A stretch of 15,861 nucleotides of DNA from Pseudomonadota bacterium (GCA_022360105.1 JAKSDL010000284.1:1-15861); one strand, 5' to 3'; counted from the first letter of the stretch, positions 1-7,198 are shown. Numbers and translations: made by a program. Notes: generated by a model not told the origin, from the sequence alone.

Positions 1-400
1 ACAAAAGCATTTCAACATCCCTCTTTCAACCTAAACCCAACCCGCCAATTCTTGCCAATATCAAAACCTCTACATAGCTGTTATTGCAATCGTTAAAATC
101 AGGTGACAGTATACTTATTTTTGTAAATTGGTAAATCAGGTAAATCAGGTGACAGTATACTTATTTTTGTAAATTGGTATCATGTCACCTGATTTACCTC
201 CCATCTCATTTCACTAAATCGTTTTGTGGATTGGTGGTCTAGCGAATCCTGTGTCTGCAGAATCCTCAAAATATAGTGAACCAAAGGCTCCCAAAGGAAA
301 CAATTGAAATGTTTTTAAAAATAATCTGAGTTCCAAACAGATCAAAATCAGAAACTGTTTTTAGGGAGATGATACATTTCAAAGATCAATGAAATGGTAC
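1..400. other. Non-coding region downstream of the MFS gene
   Basis: No convincing ORF with a start and RBS was found on either strand. The left half holds the duplicated 38-bp repeat and its inverted partner, annotated separately at 96-198. The right half lies just past the MFS stop codon. It contains a weak 6-bp inverted repeat (335-340 with 355-360) that is a poor candidate terminator, because it lacks a GC-rich stem and a T-run in the minus-strand direction. Confidence 0.6.
96..198. repeat. Tandem 38-bp repeat with inverted partner (REP-like)
   Basis: Two identical 38-bp copies lie at 96-133 and 142-179 (period 46 bp). Each starts AAATCAGGTGACAGTATACT and ends AAATTGGTA. A partial AATCAGGT unit lies between them. 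The second copy is followed by its inverted partner: 15-bp perfect arms at 139-153 and 184-198 around a 30-nt loop. From memory, motifs of the type CAGGTGACAGTATACTTA accompany REP-associated IS200-like tyrosine transposases (RAYT) in many proteobacteria. That link is recall and inference, and no transposase gene is in the window. Confidence 0.8.
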
Positions 401-1618
401 TCAATTCGTCTTATTTGGGTCAGCAACAAATTCAAACGACTTTCTTTTTGATTGGATAAAAACAATGATTGATAAAACCAATAAAACAGCACCGCTCAAA
501 ATCAATGTAGATTCATCATGTAATATACTTATTAAAAAACCACCAGCCATTATACCTGCCGGTGTCGGAAACAGGAGAATGGATGACCATGTTTTGTAAG
601 TGATACTACGTGTCTTTGGCGTCGTGATTCTATTAATATATGTATTGCAAATGATTGCATAAGGAGCGAATGATCCGCCAAGAATGAATGCTAAAACTGG
701 CATTTGCCAACCATCTGCGAAAGGGAAGAGTACAATCAAAACAGACCAGCAAAGTATTATGCTTGAAATCCAGATTAAGTGATTGGAATACTTAAAATTG
801 AACTGTAAAAGCATAATACCCGCCGCTCCTACCGTGAATAGGGCCCAAAACATTCCAATACCCGTCATTTCACCGGTTTTTTCAGTCAAGTTTTGGATCA
901 TGCCTATTTCAAAAACACCGTAGCAAAAATAATAGACTGCGGTAGCAAACATCAGCAATTTGAATTCTGATGTATAAATCTCTTTCGGTAAAACCGTGGG
1001 CTCTTCTATGCTATTTTCTTTTTTGTCCGGTAAAACAGTCGCATTCTCTATTCCCAAAACATTGGCTCCAAAAACAGCAGAACCAGTAGCTATAATCCAA
1101 ATTAATGCCAAACTGTCATAGTTATCCAGAAGGAAACTGACAAAAGAGACGACAAATCCAAATATCCAAGGTGTTGCTCCAACTATTAGAGTCGTGCTTT
1201 TGGACTCATTTAAATATTGCCTTAATGCCAACGGGGTTTGCCGAATTGTAGATGCACTTATTGGTGTTACAAGAGATGACAACGTAATAAGAATACTAAA
1301 GCATGCTATTTCCAGCCCTGAAGACAACTCCCCCAGTAATAGCAGAGATGACAGAACTGCTATGTTGGCTCCCCAGCTTAGTGTTAATGCAAAACGTGCA
1401 GATATATTTGAACCGAATTTTGGAACCAAGAGATGTAAAACTCCTCCCGGCAACAAACGAAGAGTTAAAAATCCGGCAGTGAGCATTCCACTTTCAATTT
1501 TGTCGTAAATTGAATGTTTGGAAGCCCAAATCACCACAATGAAAACTGATGCTCCTAATGCGCTGATAATATGGCACGCAGCAACAACCCTGATGATTTT
1601 TAGTAGTTTATTTTCCAT
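401..1618 (-). CDS. MFS transporter, 12 TM, probable exporter
   Basis: This is a 405-aa polytopic inner-membrane protein of the major facilitator type. About twelve hydrophobic segments are visible, in two groups of six: roughly residues 8-33, 45-66, 75-97, 103-124, 145-165, 170-190, then 221-241, 254-274, 280-300, 307-329, 344-365 and 373-392. A hydrophilic central loop (about 191-220) carries the motif TVLP twice (194-197 and, as EPTVLP, 206-211). The start chosen is the ATG whose A is shared with the stop codon of the upstream SUMF1-like gene (TGATG overlap), which indicates translational coupling; a TTG lies one codon earlier. The last gene of a three-ORF minus-strand cassette, it most likely exports or imports the product of the upstream enzyme. 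Substrate unknown. Family-level call firm, direction of transport inferred. Confidence 0.8.
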   Translation of the reverse strand: MENKLLKIIRVVAACHIISALGASVFIVVIWASKHSIYDKIESGMLTAGFLTLRLLPGGVLHLLVPKFGSNISARFALTLSWGANIAVLSSLLLLGELSSGLEIACFSILITLSSLVTPISASTIRQTPLALRQYLNESKSTTLIVGATPWIFGFVVSFVSFLLDNYDSLALIWIIATGSAVFGANVLGIENATVLPDKKENSIEEPTVLPKEIYTSEFKLLMFATAVYYFCYGVFEIGMIQNLTEKTGEMTGIGMFWALFTVGAAGIMLLQFNFKYSNHLIWISSIILCWSVLIVLFPFADGWQMPVLAFILGGSFAPYAIICNTYINRITTPKTRSITYKTWSSILLFPTPAGIMAGGFLISILHDESTLILSGAVLLVLSIIVFIQSKRKSFEFVADPNKTN

Positions 1619-3027
1619 CAATTAAAATCATTTGGTGGAGGGCAATCGCAGACACAGCGCATTCCAATTTCAAAATGTCGATCATATATGAAATCATTAC
1701 CCCGAAATTTTGTGCTCATCATCTCAGGAATTGAGGTCCAAGTTCCGCCCTTAAGTACACTGAATGATCTGTAATCGTAAATAAGATCAACATAGCTCTT
1801 ATTTGAACAGCAAGAAGGATTTAAATGTCCTAAACTACTACGATTAGTTGAAGTCCATTCCCACTGGTTCCCTGCCATGCCCACAACACCAAATGGACTT
1901 ACATTTAACTCCTCTTTTACTGGAACAACAAGATCATTAGGCTTCTCATTAAGCAATTTCAACAACTCCCTTCTCCAGTCCTTTGCTGATGATGGGATTG
2001 TTTTTGACAGCTTATGAATGCCATGTACCTTGTCAGCACGAAATTCATTACCCCAGGGAAATTCATACTTCTCATCTCCTTCAGCTGCACGCTGCCATTC
2101 TTCTTCCAATGGTAGTCGTTTACCCATAGATCTGGCAAAACTGAAACCATCAGACCATGAAATTCCTGTAACTGGATCTCCCGGTTTAAACCTCTCATCT
2201 AATAGGGTATTTCTGATATGCAAGTGATTTTTTGCTTCGCCTGAATGGCAATGTTTATGGGTTTTAGCCGCCTCTGAAAATGCGAACTTATCGTACTCAG
2301 CACATGATGTTGGAAACTTATCAATCCAAAAACCTTTTGTCTCAACTATTCGTTCTTCTCCTCTCTCGTCCCACTTAAGAAGTCGATTACGTATAGATGA
2401 TGGAAACTTTCCAATCTCAACCGTTCCAGGCGGAATATAAATCATGTTGTCATGGCTGTGTAAGATGTTCAGAGGGAGTACGGTAGGTTCTTTTTTAAAC
2501 GAGGAAATTTTATCTCTCCCATCAGGAAAGAGTTCATGCATTTTTGCTTTTAATATTTCAGGATCACTTGTTTCTAAAATTTTTGAAACTGAGTCAAAAA
2601 CTGCGGCATGGCCTATACCAACTGGTTTATTCGGTCTATCAGCAGCGACTTCACTAAAATCAGAAAGTAGGGCTAAGTCTGACACTGAATTGCTAAGCAC
2701 TAAATCTCCACATGCCCTGATAGCAGGAAAAAAAACGATATCTTCAAAATCATGAGTCAAAAACGAAACCACTTCTAGTACATCGCTGTTTTCAGGTGCT
2801 GCAGCTATCAATTTTTTAAGACATGTTGACCGGACCCATGGATCAGGATGCATCGCAGCTAGTCCACAAACCTCCTTGATATCACTATCCGACAGTTCCC
2901 TTGCAGACAACTTGGCTTCAAAATGTTCCAAACTTGTTTTGTATGGCTTTTTATTACTGATTTTATCAAGACAATAAATATCAAGTACATCTTCTAAAAG
3001 ATGACTTATTTCGATGCTTTGTTCCAT
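1618..3027 (-). CDS. SUMF1/FGE-fold enzyme with N-terminal HEAT-like region
   Basis: 469 aa from the ATG at 3027; a TTG at 3036 would add three residues, and neither start has a clear RBS. Residues about 45-165 look like short HEAT-type helical repeats. Residues about 193-462 carry the formylglycine-generating-enzyme/SUMF1 (C-type lectin-like) signatures: MIYIPPG, GFWIDKFPTS, PVTGISWSDGFSFARSMGKR, a LPLEEEWQRAA block, FPWGN, SPFGVVGMAGNQWEWT, and LKGGTW ending in a GMRC strand. The active-site cysteine pair that true FGEs carry after the GGS segment is absent (GGTWTSIPEMMSTKFRG), so a classical formylglycine role is unlikely. An unusual His/Cys cluster (H257, H259, C260, H261, H268, H270) and C-terminal cysteines 458, 460 and 462 may bind metal. 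Related folds (EgtB, OvoA, SenA) are oxidative enzymes. The position between a tiny ORF and an MFS gene suggests peptide modification. No signal peptide, so cytoplasmic. Confidence 0.8.
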   Translation of the reverse strand: MEQSIEISHLLEDVLDIYCLDKISNKKPYKTSLEHFEAKLSARELSDSDIKEVCGLAAMHPDPWVRSTCLKKLIAAAPENSDVLEVVSFLTHDFEDIVFFPAIRACGDLVLSNSVSDLALLSDFSEVAADRPNKPVGIGHAAVFDSVSKILETSDPEILKAKMHELFPDGRDKISSFKKEPTVLPLNILHSHDNMIYIPPGTVEIGKFPSSIRNRLLKWDERGEERIVETKGFWIDKFPTSCAEYDKFAFSEAAKTHKHCHSGEAKNHLHIRNTLLDERFKPGDPVTGISWSDGFSFARSMGKRLPLEEEWQRAAEGDEKYEFPWGNEFRADKVHGIHKLSKTIPSSAKDWRRELLKLLNEKPNDLVVPVKEELNVSPFGVVGMAGNQWEWTSTNRSSLGHLNPSCCSNKSYVDLIYDYRSFSVLKGGTWTSIPEMMSTKFRGNDFIYDRHFEIGMRCVCDCPPPNDFN

Positions 3028-3044
3028 TTTTGGCAATGTTTAGG

Positions 3045-3071
3045 TCGAGTCACAATACAGTTGCGACTCGA
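3045..3071 (-). promoter_or_regulatory. Strong intercistronic RNA hairpin
   Basis: The minus-strand transcript can form an 11-bp stem with a 5-nt loop (CUGUA). The outer seven pairs are TCGAGTC/GACTCGA, then one G-U wobble, then CAA/TTG. The wobble pairs only in minus-strand RNA; the plus-strand transcript would have an A-C mismatch. It lies between the 26-codon ORF stop (3111) and the SUMF1-like start. No U-run follows, so it looks like an mRNA-stability, processing or translational-control element rather than an intrinsic terminator. Confidence 0.55.
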
Positions 3072-3077
3072 ACGTTT

Positions 3078-3097
3078 CAGTTTTTAAATAAAAACTG
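3078..3097 (-). repeat. AT-rich hairpin between small ORF and enzyme gene
   Basis: An 8-bp inverted repeat, CAGTTTTT and AAAAACTG, is separated by four bases. It lies 13 nt after the stop codon of the 26-codon ORF and just before the stronger hairpin at 3045-3071. The stem is mostly A-T, so it is weak by itself. In minus-strand RNA the two hairpins occur in series in this short intercistronic gap. Confidence 0.4.
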
Positions 3098-3110
3098 TAC
3101 TAAATATCTC

Positions 3111-3191
3111 TTACCATTTTTCGTCATGTGCTCTAACGGTAGGCTTTTTGATTTGAGACATTTTTTCTTTCCATGCATTATAATAAGACAT
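3111..3191 (-). CDS. 26-aa small ORF, candidate precursor or leader peptide
   Basis: This ORF is too short for ordinary gene callers. The ATG at 3191 is preceded by AAGGAT, with AGGA six nucleotides upstream, the best ribosome binding site in this cassette. The 26-residue product begins MSYYNAWKEKM, continues with SQIKK and PTV (residues 17-19), and ends RAHDEKW before TAA. It has three aromatic residues near the N-terminus, a lysine-rich middle and a terminal Trp, and no Cys, Ser-rich tract or hydrophobic helix. It is on the same strand as the SUMF1-like enzyme and MFS genes, 83 nt upstream of the enzyme ATG, so probably co-transcribed. It could be a RiPP-type precursor modified by the enzyme, or a regulatory leader peptide. 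Existence inferred from RBS and position; function unproven. Confidence 0.5.
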   Translation of the reverse strand: MSYYNAWKEKMSQIKKPTVRAHDEKW

Positions 3192-3677
3192 AATTTATCC
3201 TTTTTATTGAGGGTTAATGTCATTTAATTCGAAACACAACAAGCTTCCATCTTATATCTGGAAAACTTGAAAAGAGTTGATTTCACTTATTGTGCCTGGC
3301 ACTTAAGCGAGTGTTATGACTTTGTAATTTTAAGTTATTTTAAATTTGTACTATTTTATTTTAACTAAATTATACAGTAACCAATAAAACACATATGTAT
3401 CAATTTTTAGTAAATTTTTATTTCTATTTTCAAGTTTCGTGTAATTATTTATCTACACTGTTTTATCGTTTTTAGAGGATTGAATATTACACTTTTTCGG
3501 ATAAAGCACATCTGTCTCTAATTAGTGTATCAACAAAACAGTGACCGAGTTGAGGAGCCTATTTTTAATTGATCACAAACGAATGATTTGTTAACAACGC
3601 GCTTGCCCAAATAAGTTGACTTACTTTTTCATGACTTCATTCGCCAGCAGTAATATCTGATTAGCTCATACTCCCAT
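3192..3677. other. AT-rich intergenic region without a recognisable gene
   Basis: Nothing here resembles a protein-coding gene. The first hundred bases must contain the promoter of the minus-strand cassette, but I could not fix convincing -35 and -10 boxes (a TATAAG lies near 3255 with a poor -35). A short perfect palindrome, GTGCCTGGCAC, lies at 3292-3302. From 3310 to 3480 the sequence is very A/T-rich. The right edge runs into the remnant at 3678-3783. Confidence 0.5.
3292..3302. repeat. Short palindrome GTGCCTGGCAC
   Basis: Two perfect 5-bp arms lie around a single T. By memory, the wider string TGTGCCTGGCACTTA resembles palindromic units that accompany REP-associated transposases in proteobacteria. 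Only one copy is seen in this window, so the link is an inference. Confidence 0.35.
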
Positions 3678-3783
3678 CTATTCTTCCAATCCATGGACTG
3701 GTTTGCAGAATTCTGCATTGAAGGCCTCTTCCACTCGTTTGATCACTTGGTCGACCATATTGTGAGCGGATTCGGCGACTTGC
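3678..3783 (-). pseudogene. 3'-end remnant of the small unknown gene family (copy A)
   Basis: Read on the minus strand, this stretch encodes VAESAHNMVDQVIKRVEEAF followed by NAEFCKP and a short tail to a TAG at 3680-3678. It matches the C-terminus of the intact family member at 4515-4808 (VAESANSLVDQMIKRVEGAF then IKEFCKP). Many differences fall at codon third positions, so the copies diverged while coding. Two codons upstream of the homologous block there is an in-frame TAG and no start, so only the 3' end survives. It directly precedes the toxin-antitoxin pair. Confidence 0.7.
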
Positions 3784-3785
3784 TA

Positions 3786-3832
3786 TTGATTTTTGATGCC
3801 AGCAGATGATATACATGAGAAAAACGTATATC
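3786..3832 (+). promoter_or_regulatory. Promoter and inverted-repeat operator of the TA pair
   Basis: A candidate promoter has TTGATT at 3786-3791 and TATACA at 3810-3815 with an 18-bp spacer. A perfect 7-bp inverted repeat, GATATAC (3808-3814) and GTATATC (3826-3832), overlaps the -10 box and ends 16 bp before the antitoxin ATG. Antitoxins of the AbrB/MazE fold typically repress their own operon by binding such palindromes, so this is the expected autoregulatory site. Not tested experimentally. Confidence 0.45.
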
Positions 3833-3848
3833 CAAAATGGAGGTTTCG

Positions 3849-4082
3849 ATGCAAGTATCAAAATGGGGCAACAGTTTGGCAATTAGACTTCCCGCATCAA
3901 TTGTCAAGGCCCTGGAGTTGAGCGAAGGTGATGAGGTTGAAGTCTACGTGGCAGATGAAAGGTCATTCGGGCTAAAGAAAAAGCCAGGTAAAGAAGCTAT
4001 CCTTGAGCGATTAAGAAAGTTTCGCGGAAAGTTGCCAGATGATTTCAAGTTCGACCGGGACGCTGCGAATGACCGATACTAA
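3849..4082 (+). CDS. AbrB/MazE-fold antitoxin (VapB-like)
   Basis: 77 aa. The ATG at 3849 is chosen because GGAGG lies five bases upstream (3839-3843); the longer reading from 3837 would place that RBS inside the gene. The N-terminal half (MQVSKWGNSLAIRLPASIVK, then ALELSEGDEVEVYV) is the classic swapped-hairpin SpoVT-AbrB DNA-binding domain. The charged C-terminal tail (about residues 47-77, ending LPDDFKFDRDAANDRY) is the expected toxin-binding segment. It overlaps the PIN toxin gene by 14 bp, the usual coupled TA arrangement. It should neutralise the toxin and repress the operon through the inverted repeat just upstream. Confidence 0.9.
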   Translation: MQVSKWGNSLAIRLPASIVKALELSEGDEVEVYVADERSFGLKKKPGKEAILERLRKFRGKLPDDFKFDRDAANDRY

Positions 4083-4476
4083 GCCTTTTCTTGATACCAA
4101 TATTCTGCTTTATCTCTTATCTTCCGACTCGATCAAAGCCAATAAAGCAGAATCTATCATCCAGGCCGGAGGCATGATTAGTATCCAGGTGCTAAATGAG
4201 TTTACTAATGTAACACGTCGAAAGCTTGGTATGCCGTGGGATGAGATTTCTGAAATTTTAATGTTGTTCAGGTCTCTTGTAGATGTAACACCTCTGACAA
4301 TGGAAATTCATGACAGAGGAAGGTACATTGCCGAAAGATACCAACTAAGTGTCTACGATGCGATGATCGTTGCATCGGCTTTGAACGGGGATTGCGACAT
4401 ACTGTACACCGAGGATATGCACCACGATATGCTGATCGATGATCAACTAAAGATCCACAATCCATTCTTGATTTAA
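4069..4476 (+). CDS. PIN-domain toxin (VapC-like ribonuclease)
   Basis: 135 aa from the ATG at 4069, which overlaps the end of the antitoxin gene. An upstream in-frame ATG at 4039 would add ten residues inside the antitoxin gene and has no support. PIN signatures are in order: the first acidic residue in FLDTNILLYLL (D9), the conserved Glu in SIQVLNEFTN (about residue 44), the third Asp in SVYDAMIVASAL, and the distal Asp in LYTEDMHHDM. These residues coordinate Mg2+ in VapC ribonucleases that cut tRNA or rRNA. Length and arrangement are normal for an intact toxin. Target unknown. The pair is flanked by direct copies of another gene's 3' end, consistent with its having been inserted there. 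Confidence 0.9.
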   Translation: MTDTKPFLDTNILLYLLSSDSIKANKAESIIQAGGMISIQVLNEFTNVTRRKLGMPWDEISEILMLFRSLVDVTPLTMEIHDRGRYIAERYQLSVYDAMIVASALNGDCDILYTEDMHHDMLIDDQLKIHNPFLI

Positions 4477-4514
4477 AAGCTCCCTGCCTGACTAAAATCT
4501 CTTATCACCTTCGT

Positions 4515-4808
4515 TTAAAGATCCTTTGGTTTGCAGAATTCTTTTATGAAGGCTCCTTCTACTCGTTTGATCATTTGATCCACCAAACTGTTAGCGGATT
4601 CGGCAACTAGCAGAGCTTCGTATTCCGTGAGTCGCAGGTTGTGGCCTGCGATGTCGTTGGTAAGGACGGCGAAGCCTTTAATCATGAAATCGAGATAGAG
4701 TTGCGATCGATAGTTTTGAATAAGTGCCGGCAGTTCATTGGACTGGATTGAGGAAATCACTGGCAGGTAACTGAGTTTGTCGTTTGATGTAGCCGATGAT
4801 TGGTGCAA
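4515..4808 (-). CDS. Small unknown protein, fullest family member (copy B)
   Basis: 97 aa from a TTG at 4808 with no clear RBS; an ATG at 4685 would give a 56-aa product. I do not recognise the family. The protein looks soluble and helical, with a conserved C-terminal block VAESANSLVDQMIKRVEGAF then IKEFCKPKDL. The same block occurs, degraded, at 3678-3783 and 8557-8605, all in the same orientation. That conservation at protein level argues that this was once a real gene family. The weak start leaves open that this copy is also 5'-truncated. Confidence 0.45.
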   Translation of the reverse strand: MHQSSATSNDKLSYLPVISSIQSNELPALIQNYRSQLYLDFMIKGFAVLTNDIAGHNLRLTEYEALLVAESANSLVDQMIKRVEGAFIKEFCKPKDL

Positions 4809-4927
4809 AGGCCAGGCGGGTTAAAAATAAAAAGGACTTCCAACGGTATAATGTCAAAACGAATGACCCGATCCATAGCCCGATCTGATGTAATAACAAA
4901 AGCGGTACGTTGAGTGGTGTTTTAGAT

Positions 4928-7198
4928 TCAAGATAGTCGCGTAACGATTTCCTTAAATAAAGGATCTACCATCCACTTCTGGGCATTACGGCTATCAGGA
5001 TCGGTGATAGCTGATAGTAGTTCTAAAAGAATGGTAGATATATCAATGTCCTCATTCAGAAAATCATTGATTCCACGTTTTAGAAATTCGATGGATAGCC
5101 TCTCTTTTCTAACCATTTTGGTATAATACAGAAAAAATAAAAGAAAACGCTTTTTTACAAATGGTTCGAAATCTTTTCGCGATCTGATCAATAGTTTTAA
5201 CCACCAACGCATTGTTTGATTCAATTCACCTTCGGTCTTACCGTTTTTTAAAGAGTTCAAAATATAACCTTCAAGACAGTAATCAAGATATTTTACGTCT
5301 TCTTGATTCAGACTTTCGTAATTCAAAATTGTCTCGAAATCCTTTTCCACAGTCAAGAACCGACCCAATAAGACCAGACGTTCAATAGATTCCAGCTTTT
5401 TTTCCATGAGCTCATCTTTTTTCAATAGGTGATATAACTCTTCAGTCCCGGAATATAAATGTTCCGCACATTCAATCATCACAAAAAACTGGTTGTAATC
5501 ACTAAACTCCAATTCTGGTTTATTCAAGATATACTGTCTTAGTGCGTGTATGGCTTCAGAATACTCTTGTTTTTCGTAATGGTTATATCCCAGGTCATAC
5601 CAGGCTTGAAAAAACTGTGGTTCGATAGAGACAGCCTCTTTAAGCTGCTCCAAGCAATTCGAAAGCTGATTTAAGTTATAATATGCCGTTCCCGAATAAT
5701 AATGAAATTTTGCTCTCTGATCGGTATATTTTTCCAGCTTCTTTGCAGTTTTTATCAGCCCATACCAATCTTTGTCGCTAATCAGTGCTTCAACATCCTG
5801 AAGAATCTCTTTTATTCTAGTGTGTTCCTGTTTCTTTGAGGATGTCACCAACATCTTTATGGCAGAAGAGTGGCTGTCGTTACCTGCCAATTCATATGCC
5901 CTTTCATAGATATCTATCCTGCTTCCGGATGTATCTTTCTGGTGCTTAATTTTTTCCAGGATTTGCTCCCGGTCAAATAGCAGGGTTACTAGCTCTGCCA
6001 AGCAATTAACTTCTGAATCATCTATATCACCGGAACGGATTTGGTACCAAATACGGAAAAAATAGTCTCTCAAAGCAAAAAAAGTTTCTTTATTTTTAAC
6101 TCCCTTTGCGACTATAGGGATTTCTTTCACCCACCCTTCAGCTGCCAGCCGTTTCAACTGCTCACTTATTGATCTTAGATCTTCATTTACCTCTACAGCG
6201 ATTTCACTGGCAGTTTGTGCTGGTGCTCCATTGGATAATGCATCCAGAATGAGTTTTCGTTGATGGGATTCATCTCTTGTTTTGTCTAGAAAATAGGGAG
6301 TTAATTCAGCAACTTTGTCGAGAATTATCCCGGTATTTAGTGTCGGTTGATCCAGCAACAACTCATATAAGAATAAAATCAAACGAGGATTGCCACCGGT
6401 TAAGATACTGTACGTGTAGATATGGTGGCGATTTATATCAATTCGTTCCTCAATATGAGAATCTTTCCGGTATACCGCAATCTTTTTTAGAAACTGCTCG
6501 ATTTCGCCCCACCCCAACTGTTCCATACTGCGAATTCGAAAGAAGTGATAAAACGGTTTTCCATAATTTTCAACTTCTTCGAATACGGTCAGAGCCGAAC
6601 CTATTATAATAAAAACATTGGGATTTTCATGTAAATATCCTCTTAAGACTCTTTGATCGTCTAATGACAATTGATGGCGAAACAGGAATTGAAGATTCTC
6701 AAGAATCAGGATCAGTTTTTGGCCTGTTTTCTCTGATGCCTCTGTCAATAAATCGAGCAATTCCCGGGCGAGCTCAGTTTTCTGCTCTCTTTTTTGTTTT
6801 ATGCTACCAGAAAGTTTGGTTTTTTTAATTTTAATAACACGATTGGCCAGATTGCCTGTAACAGCTTCCCCTCCTGCTCCTTTTAGTAGCTTCTCAAAAA
6901 TACTGAGTAATAAGCGATAAAGAGAATCGACTTTAAAGATCTCCTCTGGAAAAATTAACGGTTGCCAAATTTTATTAAGATTTTTGTCAGATTTAATTTT
7001 ACGATATAAAAGCGTCAAAAGATGAGATTTCCCTGCACCTCTGGGGCCTGCTATAATCCACGATTGTCGAGATGCTTTATCCAGGTTGGTGGTCTTCAAT
7101 TCATCTAAAATCTCATTTAGAAAATTTCTTCCGCAAACGAAGGTCGCATCCAACTCATCATATTTTTTCAGTCTGGGATCATACTTGTTTAGACTCAC
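4928..7198 (-). CDS. Large P-loop ATPase with winged-helix and TPR regions
   Basis: 756 aa from the GTG at 7198, chosen because GGGAG lies seven bases upstream; an ATG at 7216 would add six residues without an RBS. Walker A is GPRGAGKS (51-58). The Walker-B-like strand LILILENLQF (162-171) has Glu where Asp is usual. A sensor-1-like strand (NVFIIIGSA) and a GGNPRL motif (268-273) follow, as in STAND/ATPase_2 proteins. A winged-helix-like segment spans about 310-385, TPR-like repeats about 495-565, and the C-terminus is a long helical domain. It starts one base after the stop codon of the other ATPase gene, so the two are coupled. Such tandem STAND-like ATPases often act in conflict or signalling systems, with TPRs sensing a partner. 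No nuclease or other effector domain is recognisable. Confidence 0.8.
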   Translation of the reverse strand: MSLNKYDPRLKKYDELDATFVCGRNFLNEILDELKTTNLDKASRQSWIIAGPRGAGKSHLLTLLYRKIKSDKNLNKIWQPLIFPEEIFKVDSLYRLLLSIFEKLLKGAGGEAVTGNLANRVIKIKKTKLSGSIKQKREQKTELARELLDLLTEASEKTGQKLILILENLQFLFRHQLSLDDQRVLRGYLHENPNVFIIIGSALTVFEEVENYGKPFYHFFRIRSMEQLGWGEIEQFLKKIAVYRKDSHIEERIDINRHHIYTYSILTGGNPRLILFLYELLLDQPTLNTGIILDKVAELTPYFLDKTRDESHQRKLILDALSNGAPAQTASEIAVEVNEDLRSISEQLKRLAAEGWVKEIPIVAKGVKNKETFFALRDYFFRIWYQIRSGDIDDSEVNCLAELVTLLFDREQILEKIKHQKDTSGSRIDIYERAYELAGNDSHSSAIKMLVTSSKKQEHTRIKEILQDVEALISDKDWYGLIKTAKKLEKYTDQRAKFHYYSGTAYYNLNQLSNCLEQLKEAVSIEPQFFQAWYDLGYNHYEKQEYSEAIHALRQYILNKPELEFSDYNQFFVMIECAEHLYSGTEELYHLLKKDELMEKKLESIERLVLLGRFLTVEKDFETILNYESLNQEDVKYLDYCLEGYILNSLKNGKTEGELNQTMRWWLKLLIRSRKDFEPFVKKRFLLFFLYYTKMVRKERLSIEFLKRGINDFLNEDIDISTILLELLSAITDPDSRNAQKWMVDPLFKEIVTRLS

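Noticed and set aside
96..179. CRISPR array made of the two 38-bp repeats
   Set aside because: Only two copies, separated by 8 bp that repeat part of the unit rather than a unique spacer, and no cas genes nearby.
1618..3027. Target protein of a diversity-generating retroelement (SUMF1/C-lectin fold)
   Set aside because: DGR variable proteins use this fold, but no reverse transcriptase, template repeat or accessory gene is in the window, and the C-terminal region shows no template-like duplicate.
3030..3227. 65-aa plus-strand ORF
   Set aside because: It runs antisense to the 26-codon ORF and hairpins, has no RBS, and looks like an open frame in AT-rich DNA.
4650..4927. Hydrophobic alternative frame on the minus strand (reads like a membrane protein end, LLLLHQIGLWIGSF)
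   Set aside because: No start codon with RBS, overlap with the ATPase 3' end and the small gene in other frames, and no recognisable family. A remnant cannot be excluded.
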